Assembly (NCBI GenBank): GCA_011800805.1
Contig: MPNW01000955.1
Location: forward strand, 1-19,272
Reading direction: 5' to 3'
DNA length: 19,272 nt
Source: Hirudo medicinalis
Taxonomy: Eukaryota > Annelida > Clitellata > Hirudinida > Hirudinidae
Shown: piece by piece, positions 1-7,806 of the stretch
How positions within the stretch are numbered: position 1 is the first letter of the stretch
Layout of the letters: each line of letters opens with the position of its first letter
Notes under the pieces: generated by a model
The model's database searches: none
What the model was told of the DNA's origin: nothing
What the model saw: the letters and a program-made list of their open reading frames with translations, nothing else
Program-made: the position numbers and the translations under genes

Positions 1-145
<145 letters not shown>

Positions 146-377
146 CCATCATCATTCAATTCTCCATCTACTGCGCCTCGAAATGGATTCATGAGAATCG
201 AATTCTACCCACTTCCTGCTTTTTTTTCTGCAACGTGTCCGCTCTTTCATACGTCATTTTGTTGACGCTCATTGTTGTCACGAAGAATGTAATTATGCTG
301 AACGGAGGTCATAATATTACATTCGAAAATTGCTATTCAATTTGTAAATTCTTGAACTTCCGACCTTGGGTCTCCCG

Positions 378-413
<36 letters not shown>

Positions 414-435
414 GTCATCGTCATCGTCGTCGTCG

Positions 436-473
<38 letters not shown>

Positions 474-482
474 ATCATCATC
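378..482. repeat. ATC/GTC compound trinucleotide repeat
   Basis: This is an array of ATC and GTC triplets over about 105 bases, with a GTC-rich middle flanked by ATC-rich ends. All frames stay open through it and give serine, aspartate or methionine/threonine runs. Those ORFs have no recognisable sequence outside the repeat, so I treat them as artefacts. The flanks (146-377 and 483-540) show nothing further. Confidence 0.95.
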
Positions 483-539
483 CTCTTTGTCATCATCACA
501 GTCATCATTAAACACGCTCATGGCGTTGTAGGCAGCCTT

Positions 540-900
540 TAAGTGGACGAGGCATAAACAGGAGACACGTGATCCATCAACCGCCAATGAGAGGCATTGA
601 TTTCATGCGAAATTAATATTCATGAAATTGCTTTAGAACCGACCAATGATTGAACGGGGCTTTGCTTAATCAGATTCTATTAGTTGGAGTAAAAGTGGGG
701 CGGTAAATCGTATCACATGGCACATGCGCGGGGCTTAGGAGGCGGGTCCATGGGGTCATATGGCCAGCCCTGGGGTCGTCGTTCATTGTTCAACGATGTC
801 CTCCCACGCGGGAGTCTAAAAATAGCTCCCGGGGAAAGTTCATCTGGATTATTTGACTCTTGAGTTTATTTGGAGATTATCTTTTGAGAATAAACGTGAC
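540..900. promoter_or_regulatory. Candidate regulatory island (GC boxes, MEF2-like site, inverted repeat)
   Basis: This is a non-repetitive, GC-richer patch between AT-rich and microsatellite DNA. It contains two CCAATGA words (near 583 and 642), an inverted repeat ATTTCATG (600-607) / CATGAAAT (621-628), a GC-box-like GGGGCGG near 697, a CATGCGC element near 724, two TGGGGTC words near 751 and 771, and an exact MEF2-type CTAAAAATAG at 816-825. No coding exon can be recognised within or next to it. It could be an enhancer or a TATA-variant promoter for an unseen exon. The call rests on motif density only. Confidence 0.3.
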
Positions 901-1689
901 TGATTTTTTCTGATTTTTTAAAATTATTTTTTATGTAATTTTTAAAACAGAAAGTTGGAAACCTTCTGATAAAATATCTCGTATTTAAGACGAATAATGT
1001 ATTAAAATAAAATAATAAATAATTCAATAAAATAAAGAGATAATTCCAAGAGGTAATTTGATAGCAACCTTAATTCTCGAGTGAAAAACCATTTCCTAAA
1101 CATTCAATCATTTGAAGTGTCGTTTAAAAATTGTTCTTTGATTTTGCTCTTAATAACTTGTTAACTACAACATCAACGAAATTGATGACATTAATCCATT
1201 ACATTAATTAAAAGAATTACATTGACAAATGCATTTAATTAATTAACAAGAATTAAAATGTCGAAGAATTAATCTCTGAGAAAAGTCGGAAGTAATTGGA
1301 ATGTCAGGAAAAGCAGAATGAAAGAGCAGAAGTAATTTTAAAATGGAACAATTATCCGAACATCAGAACAACAAAAGTTTCCCAATTTGCAATCTCACCA
1401 CCCTTCATTCCCCTCTGCTCCTCTACTCACCCATCCACAGAGACTCCACACTCGGCCCCTTACCCCCCCCCCGATTCGTCCCTACTACCCGAATGTTTAC
1501 CCACGCTTATAAACAAAATGCAATTCCTTGTAAACGGAAGGCAAAGAAGGAAATTATGAGGCTGGGCATTTTCCAGCAAGATGCAATTTAATAAGCGCCA
1601 CTCTCCGTGTAGGCGTCTCCAGACGTGGCTGGAAAACCGACTCCAAGCAAGAGCTTTGGAGACAGAAGAATGAAGTGGAAATGAATTGA
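901..1689. other. AT-rich intergenic stretch, no gene seen
   Basis: The sequence is strongly AT-rich with many AATTAA words and one CT/C-rich patch (about 1395-1480). Short overlapping ORFs around 1296-1591 have biased composition (Pro/Ser/Thr) and no family resemblance. I do not call them genes. Confidence 0.6.
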
Positions 1690-1905
1690 ATGGATGGATA
1701 GATGGATGGATGGATGGATGGGTGGTGGATGGATGGATGGGTGGATGGATGGATGGATGGATAGATGGGTGGATGGATGGATGGATGGATGGATGGATGA
1801 GTAGATGGATGAGTGGATGGATGGATGGATGGATGGATGGATGGATGGATGAGTAGATGGATGAGTGGATGGATGGATGGATGGATGGATGGATGGATGG
1901 GTGGA
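1690..1905. repeat. (GGAT)n tetranucleotide satellite with 52-bp higher-order unit
   Basis: This is a GGAT/TGGA array of about 216 bases with GATA, GGGT and GAGT variants. The variant block starting GAGTAGATGG occurs at 1799 and again at 1851, exactly 52 bases (13 tetramers) apart, so the right half is a higher-order duplication. The ORF across it gives an Asp-Gly-Trp-Met repeat with no wider support. Confidence 0.95.
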
Positions 1906-2413
1906 TTACTTCAAGGAAGAAATGAAGCTCATAAAAGATCTCACGAAATAAATATTCCGTCCATCCATCCTGCTTGTAATTCCTCTATCTTCCCTCTCCC
2001 TCCAGAATTGCACCGGAGATGAACCGGAAGTCGATTTATAAATACAAGTGACGCATTTGATGTCTAAATTAAGTACATTTAACATATTATAACATTTTAA
2101 TTAAAAATCCATATCAACGCACAATTACTTTATTTATAATCTTCTAATATTTTTTTTGATTTTTCTTCATTTCAGAAATATTTACTCTCAGCTCAGTGTA
2201 ATCTGATAATTAATTTTATTTTAAATCGCCGAAATTGTAGAAACTGCATAAATTATGCCAATTGCACATATTAAAATAAATGCATAAATTATGATAATTG
2301 CATAAATCCCGAGCGGTTTCACAATGGAAAAAGTTTCCTCAAGTAAATGCTCCTTTTCACCTGATATATTCGTTAGTTTTACTTTTTATTCTTTTAAATT
2401 CAAGATGAAGTGA
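1906..2413. other. AT-rich intergenic DNA with a small 21-bp repeat pair
   Basis: No gene is visible. A 21-bp unit beginning GCATAAATTATG and ending AATTGCA occurs at 2246-2266 and 2282-2302, 36 bases apart, with two differences. The rest is low-complexity AT-rich sequence. Confidence 0.6.
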
Positions 2414-2551
2414 CCTTAACCCTAACCCTAACCCTAACCCTAACCCTAACCCTAACCCTAACCCTAACCCTAACCCTAACCCTAACCTTAACCTTAACCT
2501 TAACCTTAACCTAAACCTTAACCTTAACCTAAACCTTAACCCTAACCCAAA
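2414..2551 (-). repeat. Interstitial telomeric repeat (TTAGGG-type)
   Basis: There are 23 consecutive hexamers. The plus strand reads CCCTAA, so TTAGGG lies on the minus strand. After one CCTTAA unit, eleven perfect CCCTAA units (2420-2485) are followed by mostly CCTTAA and CCTAAA variants (2486-2539), then one more CCCTAA and a CCCAAA. Unique sequence lies on both sides, so this is internal rather than a chromosome end, unless the assembly is misjoined here. TTAGGG is the ancestral animal telomere unit and argues against an insect. Confidence 0.95.
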
Positions 2552-3386
2552 ACCAAAATATGACTCGTTCAAAAAAAAACTTGTTATGTTCTCCTCGAGG
2601 CAGGAGAACAAAATAAATAAAAACTTTAAAATAAAAGAAATGGAGAGAGTGACAGAAGAGTCGAGAAAAAATATCAGGAAGATATTTTAAAAATTATTAA
2701 AAAAGAAAGCTTTGTTTTCAGAGGAAAAAGGTGGTTCTTTGATGTGGGCAGTGACGAGTGGGTGGGTAGGTGGGTGGAATAATAAGTGCATTGTGAGAGG
2801 AATGGGAAGTGATTGGGTGAGTAAATGAATAGGTGAATGAGTAATGGAATCAGTAAATAAATGAATGTATGATGATGGATCTGAGGATGGATGGATGGAT
2901 GAATAGATGATATAAAGCATTTTATAGATGGATGAATTAGCCATGGATTGGTAAATGAATGAATGGATGGATATAAAGAATTTTCCCCGTTACAGTTGAC
3001 TTTCTTCCATCAGTTTAAACCATTGATAAACAAGACGCATGAAGGAAATGTTAACGTCTTCGTAAGATGGTTATTCTTTTTCTTCAAGGTCTGTTCTAGA
3101 ATTAACGCAAACCATCATCAATATCGTCGCCCTGCAGCCACCCCTAATGCTAATCCACCCATTTGTTTACCCACCCATCCCTTCCAACTACCCATAACTC
3201 TCAATCGATTTATCCGCCCAACCACCCACCCGTGCATCCATGCATCTGCAATACAGCTATCTTGTTGCCGATTTAGACGTCATGCACCCCGCTCTTGCAT
3301 TGTCTGAATTATTAATGCGTTACAAGTCTTGCTAGAGGTTTAACACTCGAATATGTCTCCATGGTCACGTTGTCACTTGTTACGGA
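2552..3386. other. Degenerate tetranucleotide DNA in two opposite orientations, no gene
   Basis: Bases 2756-2985 are a decayed TGGA/GTGG-type tetranucleotide field. Bases about 3150-3250 are decayed CCCA/CATC-type DNA, which is roughly the reverse-complement composition. The ORFs over these segments are composed of repeat-derived residues. Nothing between them looks like a gene. Confidence 0.6.
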
Positions 3387-3458
3387 AACAAAAACAACAA
3401 CAACAACAACAACAAAAACAACAACAACAACAACAACAACAACAAAAACAACAACAAC
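3387..3458. repeat. (CAA)n microsatellite
   Basis: This is a CAA array of about 72 bases with three AAAACA interruptions. It makes polyglutamine or polythreonine on + and polyvaline on -, in short ORFs with no other support. Confidence 0.95.
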
Positions 3459-3507
3459 CCTCTCGTGTTCGCGGTGTCTTAAGTTCACTGCCCTCATTTG
3501 TCCACCT

Positions 3508-3588
3508 TTGCATACGTTTGCGAACATTTGCGAACAACGTTCGTGAACATTAATGAACCGTTGTGAACCCGAGTGACCTCGGTGACCT
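3508..3588. promoter_or_regulatory. 10-bp-phased GAAC/TGACCT array ending in a DR3 nuclear-receptor-type element
   Basis: GAAC words start at 3522, 3532, 3545, 3555 and 3565. They are followed by TGACCT at 3574-3579 and 3583-3588. Steps are 10, 13, 10, 10, 9 and 9, close to one helical turn. The last two are separated by CGG. On the minus strand they read AGGTCA-N3-AGGTCA, a perfect DR3, which is a known binding arrangement for VDR/RXR-like nuclear receptors. It may be a degenerate decamer satellite or a clustered response element. Function is not shown. Confidence 0.4.
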
Positions 3589-3674
3589 TAGCGGGATTTT
3601 GCATCTCCTTCGTGGATGTAATGAAACTTTACGACTTTTATTCAATATTAAATGAGTGAGTCATTGTGCAGGTG

Positions 3675-3705
3675 AACTGTGCACGTGATCACGTGCCTCA
3701 CAGTT
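3675..3705. promoter_or_regulatory. Double E-box palindrome with outer inverted arms
   Basis: GCACGTGATCACGTGC (3681-3696) is a perfect 16-bp palindrome holding two CACGTG E-boxes (3682-3687 and 3690-3695). Outside it, AACTGTG (3675-3681) pairs with CACAGTT (3699-3705). CACGTG is the core bound by bHLH-ZIP factors such as the MITF/TFE and MYC/USF families. The site could act as a compact dimer-of-dimers target or simply form a cruciform. No adjacent gene is identified. Confidence 0.4.
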
Positions 3706-3819
3706 GCTTTCAGTTGAAGCTCTTAGATTAGTTAGTTGATTAGTTAAATAATGAATTATATTTCACATCTTAAATGTTTTAAATAATTGGAACTGCATTG
3801 ATAACGTTATTAATTCTGT

Positions 3820-4043
3820 TATTATGTTATTGTTGTTGCTGTTATTGTTGCTGCTGCCGATGTTGTTAATGTTGCTACTGTTGCTGTAATTATGTTATAT
3901 AATTATGTAATTATGTAATTATATTATTATATGTTATATATATATATATATTATTATATGTTATATATATATATATATATTATTATATGTTATATATATA
4001 TATATATTATTATATGTTATATATATATATATATATATATATA
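3820..4043. repeat. GTT/GCT trinucleotide region and (AT)n array with ATTATTATATG spacers
   Basis: Bases about 3820-3890 are imperfect GTT/GCT triplets. Bases about 3921-4043 consist of TA runs separated by TTATTATATG spacers, repeated about four times with variable TA length. This is a higher-order AT satellite. No gene is present, and 4044-4400 is AT-rich sequence with no feature. Confidence 0.85.
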
Positions 4044-4403
4044 AATTGTAAATTATAATATTGAATTTTTAAAGAAAATTTTGAGATTCATAAATTGTTT
4101 ATGCACATTTCAAGAACTCAAAGATGTTGCCTATGAAAATGTAACATTACATTTAAACTATTACATCACATACGAAAGTATCATAACATATTAATTTTAT
4201 TAGCGTTATTTTAAATACACTTAACATATTTATTCTTAACACATTCGGTTTTTGAATTTATATTTAGTTTATTATTATTAATATTATATTTAAGCAAGAT
4301 GACGTCTGTAATTCACAACGTCGTACAACGAGGAATATCTTCAGTCATCCTCGAGGTCCTTCCAGACTTCTGAAATGGAAAAACATCTGTTTATTTTGAG
4401 GTT

Positions 4404-5275
4404 AAATCGCCAGTCGACATCGTTTGTGGTCAGAACTACAACGGTACCTGATCCTCGAACCTCTGACTTTCGTTCTTGATTAATGAATACTTTCTTGGCA
4501 AATGCTTTCGCAGTAGTTCGTCTTACGGCGATCCAAGAACATCTAACCTCTAACATCGCAATACGAATGCCCCCGTCTGTCCCTCTTAAACATTACCTCG
4601 AGCTCCGAAAATCAACAAAATAGAACCGAGGTCCTGATCTATTATTCCACGCGTTTACTATTCAGGCTGTCGAGCCAGCTTTAAGCACTAACTTTTTTTA
4701 TAGTAAACGACTCGGCCGCATTCGGCAATCGGTTAAGAGAACCAGGCTCAGAACCGAAAAACAAGTCGGAGCGGGTCGCTATGCCGCGAGGCTTGCAAAC
4801 AGTCCGGACCCGAGATCCAACTACGAGCTTTTTAACTGCAAAAATGTTAATATTGGAGCTGGAATTACCGCGGCTGCTAGCATCAGACTTGCCCTCCAAT
4901 TGATCCTCGTTAAAGGATTTAAAGTGTACTCATCCCAATTGATCCTCGTTAAAGGATTTAAAGTGTACTCATCCCAATTGATCCTCGTTAAAGGATTTAA
5001 AGTGTACTCATCCCAATTGATCCTCGTTAAAGGATTTAAAGTGTACTCATCCCGACCTCATGAGAGTCCCGTATCGTTATTTTTCGTCACTAGTCCCCTG
5101 AGTTAGGAGTGGGTAATTTGCGCGCCTGCTGCCTTCCTTGGATGTGGTAGCCGTTTCTCATGCTCCCTCTCCGGAATCGAACCCTGATTCCCCTTTACTA
5201 CCACAGCAAGTACAGGCAAGTCGCATCCCATCGAAAGTTGATAGGGCACACACCTTCGCCCGTGGTCCACATTCA
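4404..5275 (-). pseudogene. Fragment of 18S rRNA gene, expanded and truncated
   Basis: Read on the minus strand, this matches the central part of eukaryotic small-subunit rRNA in correct order. It starts in the 5' domain (TATCAACTTTCGATGG, then GGGTTCGATTCCGGAGAGG and AAGGAAGGCAGCAGGCGCGC), runs through the universal 530-loop region (GCTGCGGTAATTCCAGC) and GTTAAAAAGCTCGTAGTTGG, passes a complete V4 region, and continues via GGGGGCATTCGTATTGCG and GAAAGCATTTGCCAAGAA to GACTGGCGA. Roughly the middle half of the gene is present. The conserved blocks carry many substitutions, for example in the segment after TTAGAGGT. A 39-bp segment is repeated four times. Both ends stop abruptly, with no ITS or remaining 18S sequence. 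I infer a dead rDNA insertion rather than a working rRNA gene. Endpoints are accurate to about 15 bases. Confidence 0.92.
4897..5052 (-). repeat. Four perfect tandem copies of a 39-bp 18S segment
   Basis: A 39-bp unit beginning CAATTGATCCTCGTTAAAGG (plus strand) is repeated exactly four times: 4897-4935, 4936-4974, 4975-5013 and 5014-5052. One copy is the normal 18S sequence just 5' of the V4-proximal universal region. The other three are extra. The copies are identical although the surrounding rRNA relic is diverged, so the expansion is recent or has been homogenised. Confidence 0.97.
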
Positions 5276-5650
5276 TATATATGATAATATGTGCCCCCCC
5301 AAGTTTTTTAAAATCTAAGAAAAAATTAGTTACTTATTATTAAATCTATGTTACACTCCGGGCTAAATATTAAATAGCTGTGACCCTGAAAATCACCACT
5401 GGTTCTAGGGTTCGCCCCCCCCCCCCTCCCCGCTAAAGTGTTTTGGATCCCCCCTGTATATTTTATATCTTCATGTAAGTCTCTCCGTGATGACAATGGC
5501 GATGACTGTGCGTGGCCAAAGATGAAATTATGAAATTTCTAATTTTTCAACAAGGAAAAAATGCATTTATATTTTTCTCATCATTTCTTTCCAGTGATTC
5601 CTTTTGAAATGGTGTGACTCTATCGAGTTAAAAATAAACTCACACATTTT
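5276..5650. other. C-rich, possibly transposon-derived remnant; no gene
   Basis: Two poly-C tracts (about 5294-5300 and 5417-5430) frame an AT-rich core. On the minus strand the right edge reads CAGGGGGGATCCAAAAC, which resembles the GGGG-rich ends of some invertebrate hAT-like repeats. I could not find matching inverted ends or a target duplication, so this is only a suggestion. Bases 5465-5650 show nothing. Confidence 0.25.
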
Positions 5651-5790
5651 GTGATGATGATGATGATGATGACGATGACGTTGATGACGATGACAACGAC
5701 GTCGACGACGATGATGTTGGTGATGATGATGGTCATGGTCATCATGGTGATGAAGAGGCGGATAATATTGATGAGGATGAAGATGATGGA
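5651..5790. repeat. GAT/GAC-rich trinucleotide region
   Basis: It starts with seven GATs and decays into GAC, GTT, GGT and GAA variants through about 5790. The ORF over it is almost entirely Met/Thr/Val and has no domain. Confidence 0.85.
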
Positions 5791-5984
5791 AGTCGTAATT
5801 ACAAATGCATGCGTAGAGATAAAGCGACGAGTTTCAATAACTTATGGAGAATGAAATTAACAATTAATTGCCTTTTTTTAATTAACTGCCAATTGGAAAC
5901 ATTTGTTGACAGAATTATGAAATGATGACGTTTAAGCTTTGACTTATGTCTCATAAAGTGATGAATAAATAAATATAATAGATC

Positions 5985-6026
5985 AATCAGTAAATCAATC
6001 AATCAATCAGTCAATCAATCAATCAC
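5985..6026. repeat. (AATC)n tetranucleotide repeat
   Basis: ATCA/AATC units with GTAA and GTCA interruptions. The flanks (5791-5984 and 6027-6280) hold no recognisable gene. Confidence 0.85.
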
Positions 6027-6280
6027 TTCTCAACACATCTGCTGTTAGATGCGATTAAAACTTGGACTTAAATGTCCAATACCTGTCGTATCAATTTTTG
6101 AATGATAAAAAGAATTATCCTTTCATTATTGTGTTTTTTTTTAAGTTATTTCCACCTGTCCAAAAATACCCAGCGTTCTCTGCAACGGGATTCGAGGCTC
6201 AAAAAACAAAAGCTACTCACTGAAGGCGTAAAAATCCTGTTATTTTTATTTTTTGCAGTTTGACCTCGTTGTCGTAGTCG

Positions 6281-6312
6281 TCATCAATATCATCATCATC
6301 ATCATCATCATC
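6281..6312. repeat. (ATC)n microsatellite
   Basis: Short ATC run preceded by GTC/GTAGTC triplets, similar in make-up to the arrays at 378 and 7445. Confidence 0.85.
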
Positions 6313-7257
6313 TACAATCCGAGATAAGGATTTATTATCGGCCTCCAGTAACCACCAGCAATGGATCTCAGCTGGATTGATGGAAGTGATTTTCTTCTCC
6401 TGTCAGGGTGGGTTCAACCGGGTCGGAGAGAGATTTGTTTACTCGTTTAGTGGGGGCTGCCTGAGGCGATTAAGAAAAATTAGGCGCTTCAAATGAATTA
6501 ATTAGTTTTAAGCACTTAATTCGACCAGTTTCAACTAATTTTCATATTGCTCTGTTGGTCGTGACATCAATCTACCAATCGAGTGATTGGCAATGCAGCC
6601 ATCCACCAACCAAGCAAGCACGTCAATCAATCTACCCAATTCAAGCTACCCAATCAATCACACATCCGGTTGAGAAGATTGGAAAACGTATTTTGGATCA
6701 GCAGAGTCTCCTGGTCCTTGCTTTTCCATCCCGCTACTCCTGGAGAGATGTTCGAGGAATGAGGAGAGTGATTCTATTTTTGGCCTCCCTTAAACGAGTC
6801 GAACGACGTATGGATTCCCGTGTGCCCACGACTGGCTTAATCCGCTAATTGTATCTCACCATCTCTCGCTCTCTTTTCCATGAACCTCTAACAACCCAGA
6901 GTTGAATCACTCATCTACCCACTCACTCACCCATTCACTCATTCACTCACTCACGCTCTCGCCCTCTCAAACAAAAAAAGTAAAATTAAAGCATTGCCAG
7001 ATGAATTTATTTGTGTCGTTCATAATGAAAAACTTGAAATGGCTTTAAATTTGTCTTCGTTTGATGTGCTTCTCAATCGCTAATTAACAGCATTTCAGTT
7101 TCTGACGGTTGAGAGGGGCTGTTGGATCGCCCCCTCCCCAATGGGGAGTTGAGAATGGGGAGATATTTGGGGAGTTTAGCGAGTTGAGGAGAGTCGGTTG
7201 TAGAGAGTGAAGATGAAATGAGAGTGAATCGATTTAAAAATAGTACGAGAACGAGAG
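6313..7257. other. Intergenic region with tetranucleotide patches, no gene supported
   Basis: Bases 6590-6665 are CAAT/CCAA-rich and 6908-6960 are (CTCA)-type tetranucleotide DNA. A 97-codon ORF at 6555-6848 is repeat-derived at its start and matches nothing I know. Bases 7110-7210 contain a G-rich block with CCCCAATGGGG near 7136. No promoter or exon can be assigned. Confidence 0.5.
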
Positions 7258-7341
7258 CTAAGAATAGCCTTTAAAGGAGAAAGCCCGGGAAAGTTTCAGA
7301 CTTGGGTCCAATTCCCAGGCGTTCGATCGTCGAAAACTCAC

Positions 7342-7491
7342 CTGATTTATTCCCGCCAGAGGGGCAACCCAAGTACGAGCACCTGTTGAGTAGTTGGCGG
7401 TTTCGTTCGTTCGTTCGACGCAAATAATCTCCTCATCCCGGTTCGTCATCACTATCATCACCGACATCATCGTCGTAGTCGTCGTCGTCAT
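7342..7491 (-). other. Possible minus-strand exon ending in a strong splice donor
   Basis: On the minus strand the sequence reads AAATCAG|GTGAGTTTT, with the exon edge at 7342 and an exact CAG|GTGAGT consensus donor. Upstream on that strand one frame is open for about 50 codons back to a GAC/GAT repeat (MTNRDEEIICVERTNETANY and onward). No matching acceptor exon with recognisable coding sequence is found at lower coordinates. This could be a non-coding or first exon divergent from the zinc-finger gene, or chance. Confidence 0.25.
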
Positions 7492-7492
7492 C
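7445..7492. repeat. ATC/GTC trinucleotide repeat
   Basis: An imperfect triplet run of the same ATC/GTC family as the arrays at 378-482 and 6281-6312. Confidence 0.8.
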
Positions 7493-7607
7493 TTTTTTGC
7501 CGAACGATTCTAAAACGGTTAAGTCGGGCTTTCCTACTACTACAGTAGAACGATATGTGGTTTATCCGGATTCCTCGTATTGCGCACATATCAAGCATGA
7601 AGAGCTT

Positions 7608-7615
7608 TATAAAAA
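7608..7615 (+). promoter_or_regulatory. TATA box candidate for the zinc-finger gene
   Basis: TATAAAAA followed by GG lies 199 bases before the zinc-finger ATG. It would put transcription start near 7638 and give a leader of about 170 bases. An upstream ATG at 7634 would open a 34-codon uORF only if transcription starts slightly earlier. An alternative is that an upstream exon splices to the CTGCAG at about 7795-7800. Confidence 0.4.
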
Positions 7616-7806
7616 GGAACAAGACTGTTATTCATGGAGGACATCGGTGTCTTTTTGGTTACAATTTCACGCTTTCAGAAACGCTGTCTTCCGCAATTGT
7701 CTTTATTTTTAAAAAACCTAAATACAAGTTTTAATTAATTTTTCGAAGTCGCTACTTCATTTGCAAAGCTTTTAAAAAGAATTTCTAAGTTGGAGACTGC
7801 AGACGT

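Noticed and set aside
235..587. Serine-rich, methionine/threonine-rich and aspartate-rich ORFs over the triplet array
   Set aside because: They consist almost wholly of the microsatellite in different frames, with no flanking domain.
1296..1591. Two overlapping 82-87 codon ORFs
   Set aside because: Low-complexity Pro/Ser/Thr composition, no family match, and neither is preferred over the other.
4341..5106. Short ORFs on both strands
   Set aside because: They lie in the 18S rRNA relic and its 39-bp repeats, so they are not protein-coding.
6555..6848. 97-codon ORF on the + strand
   Set aside because: The start lies in CAAT-type tetranucleotide DNA, with no recognised domain and no splice context.
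7300..7322. T-arm-like hairpin TTGGG...CCCAG with a TCCAATT loop
   Set aside because: No other tRNA arms could be found next to it; probably chance.
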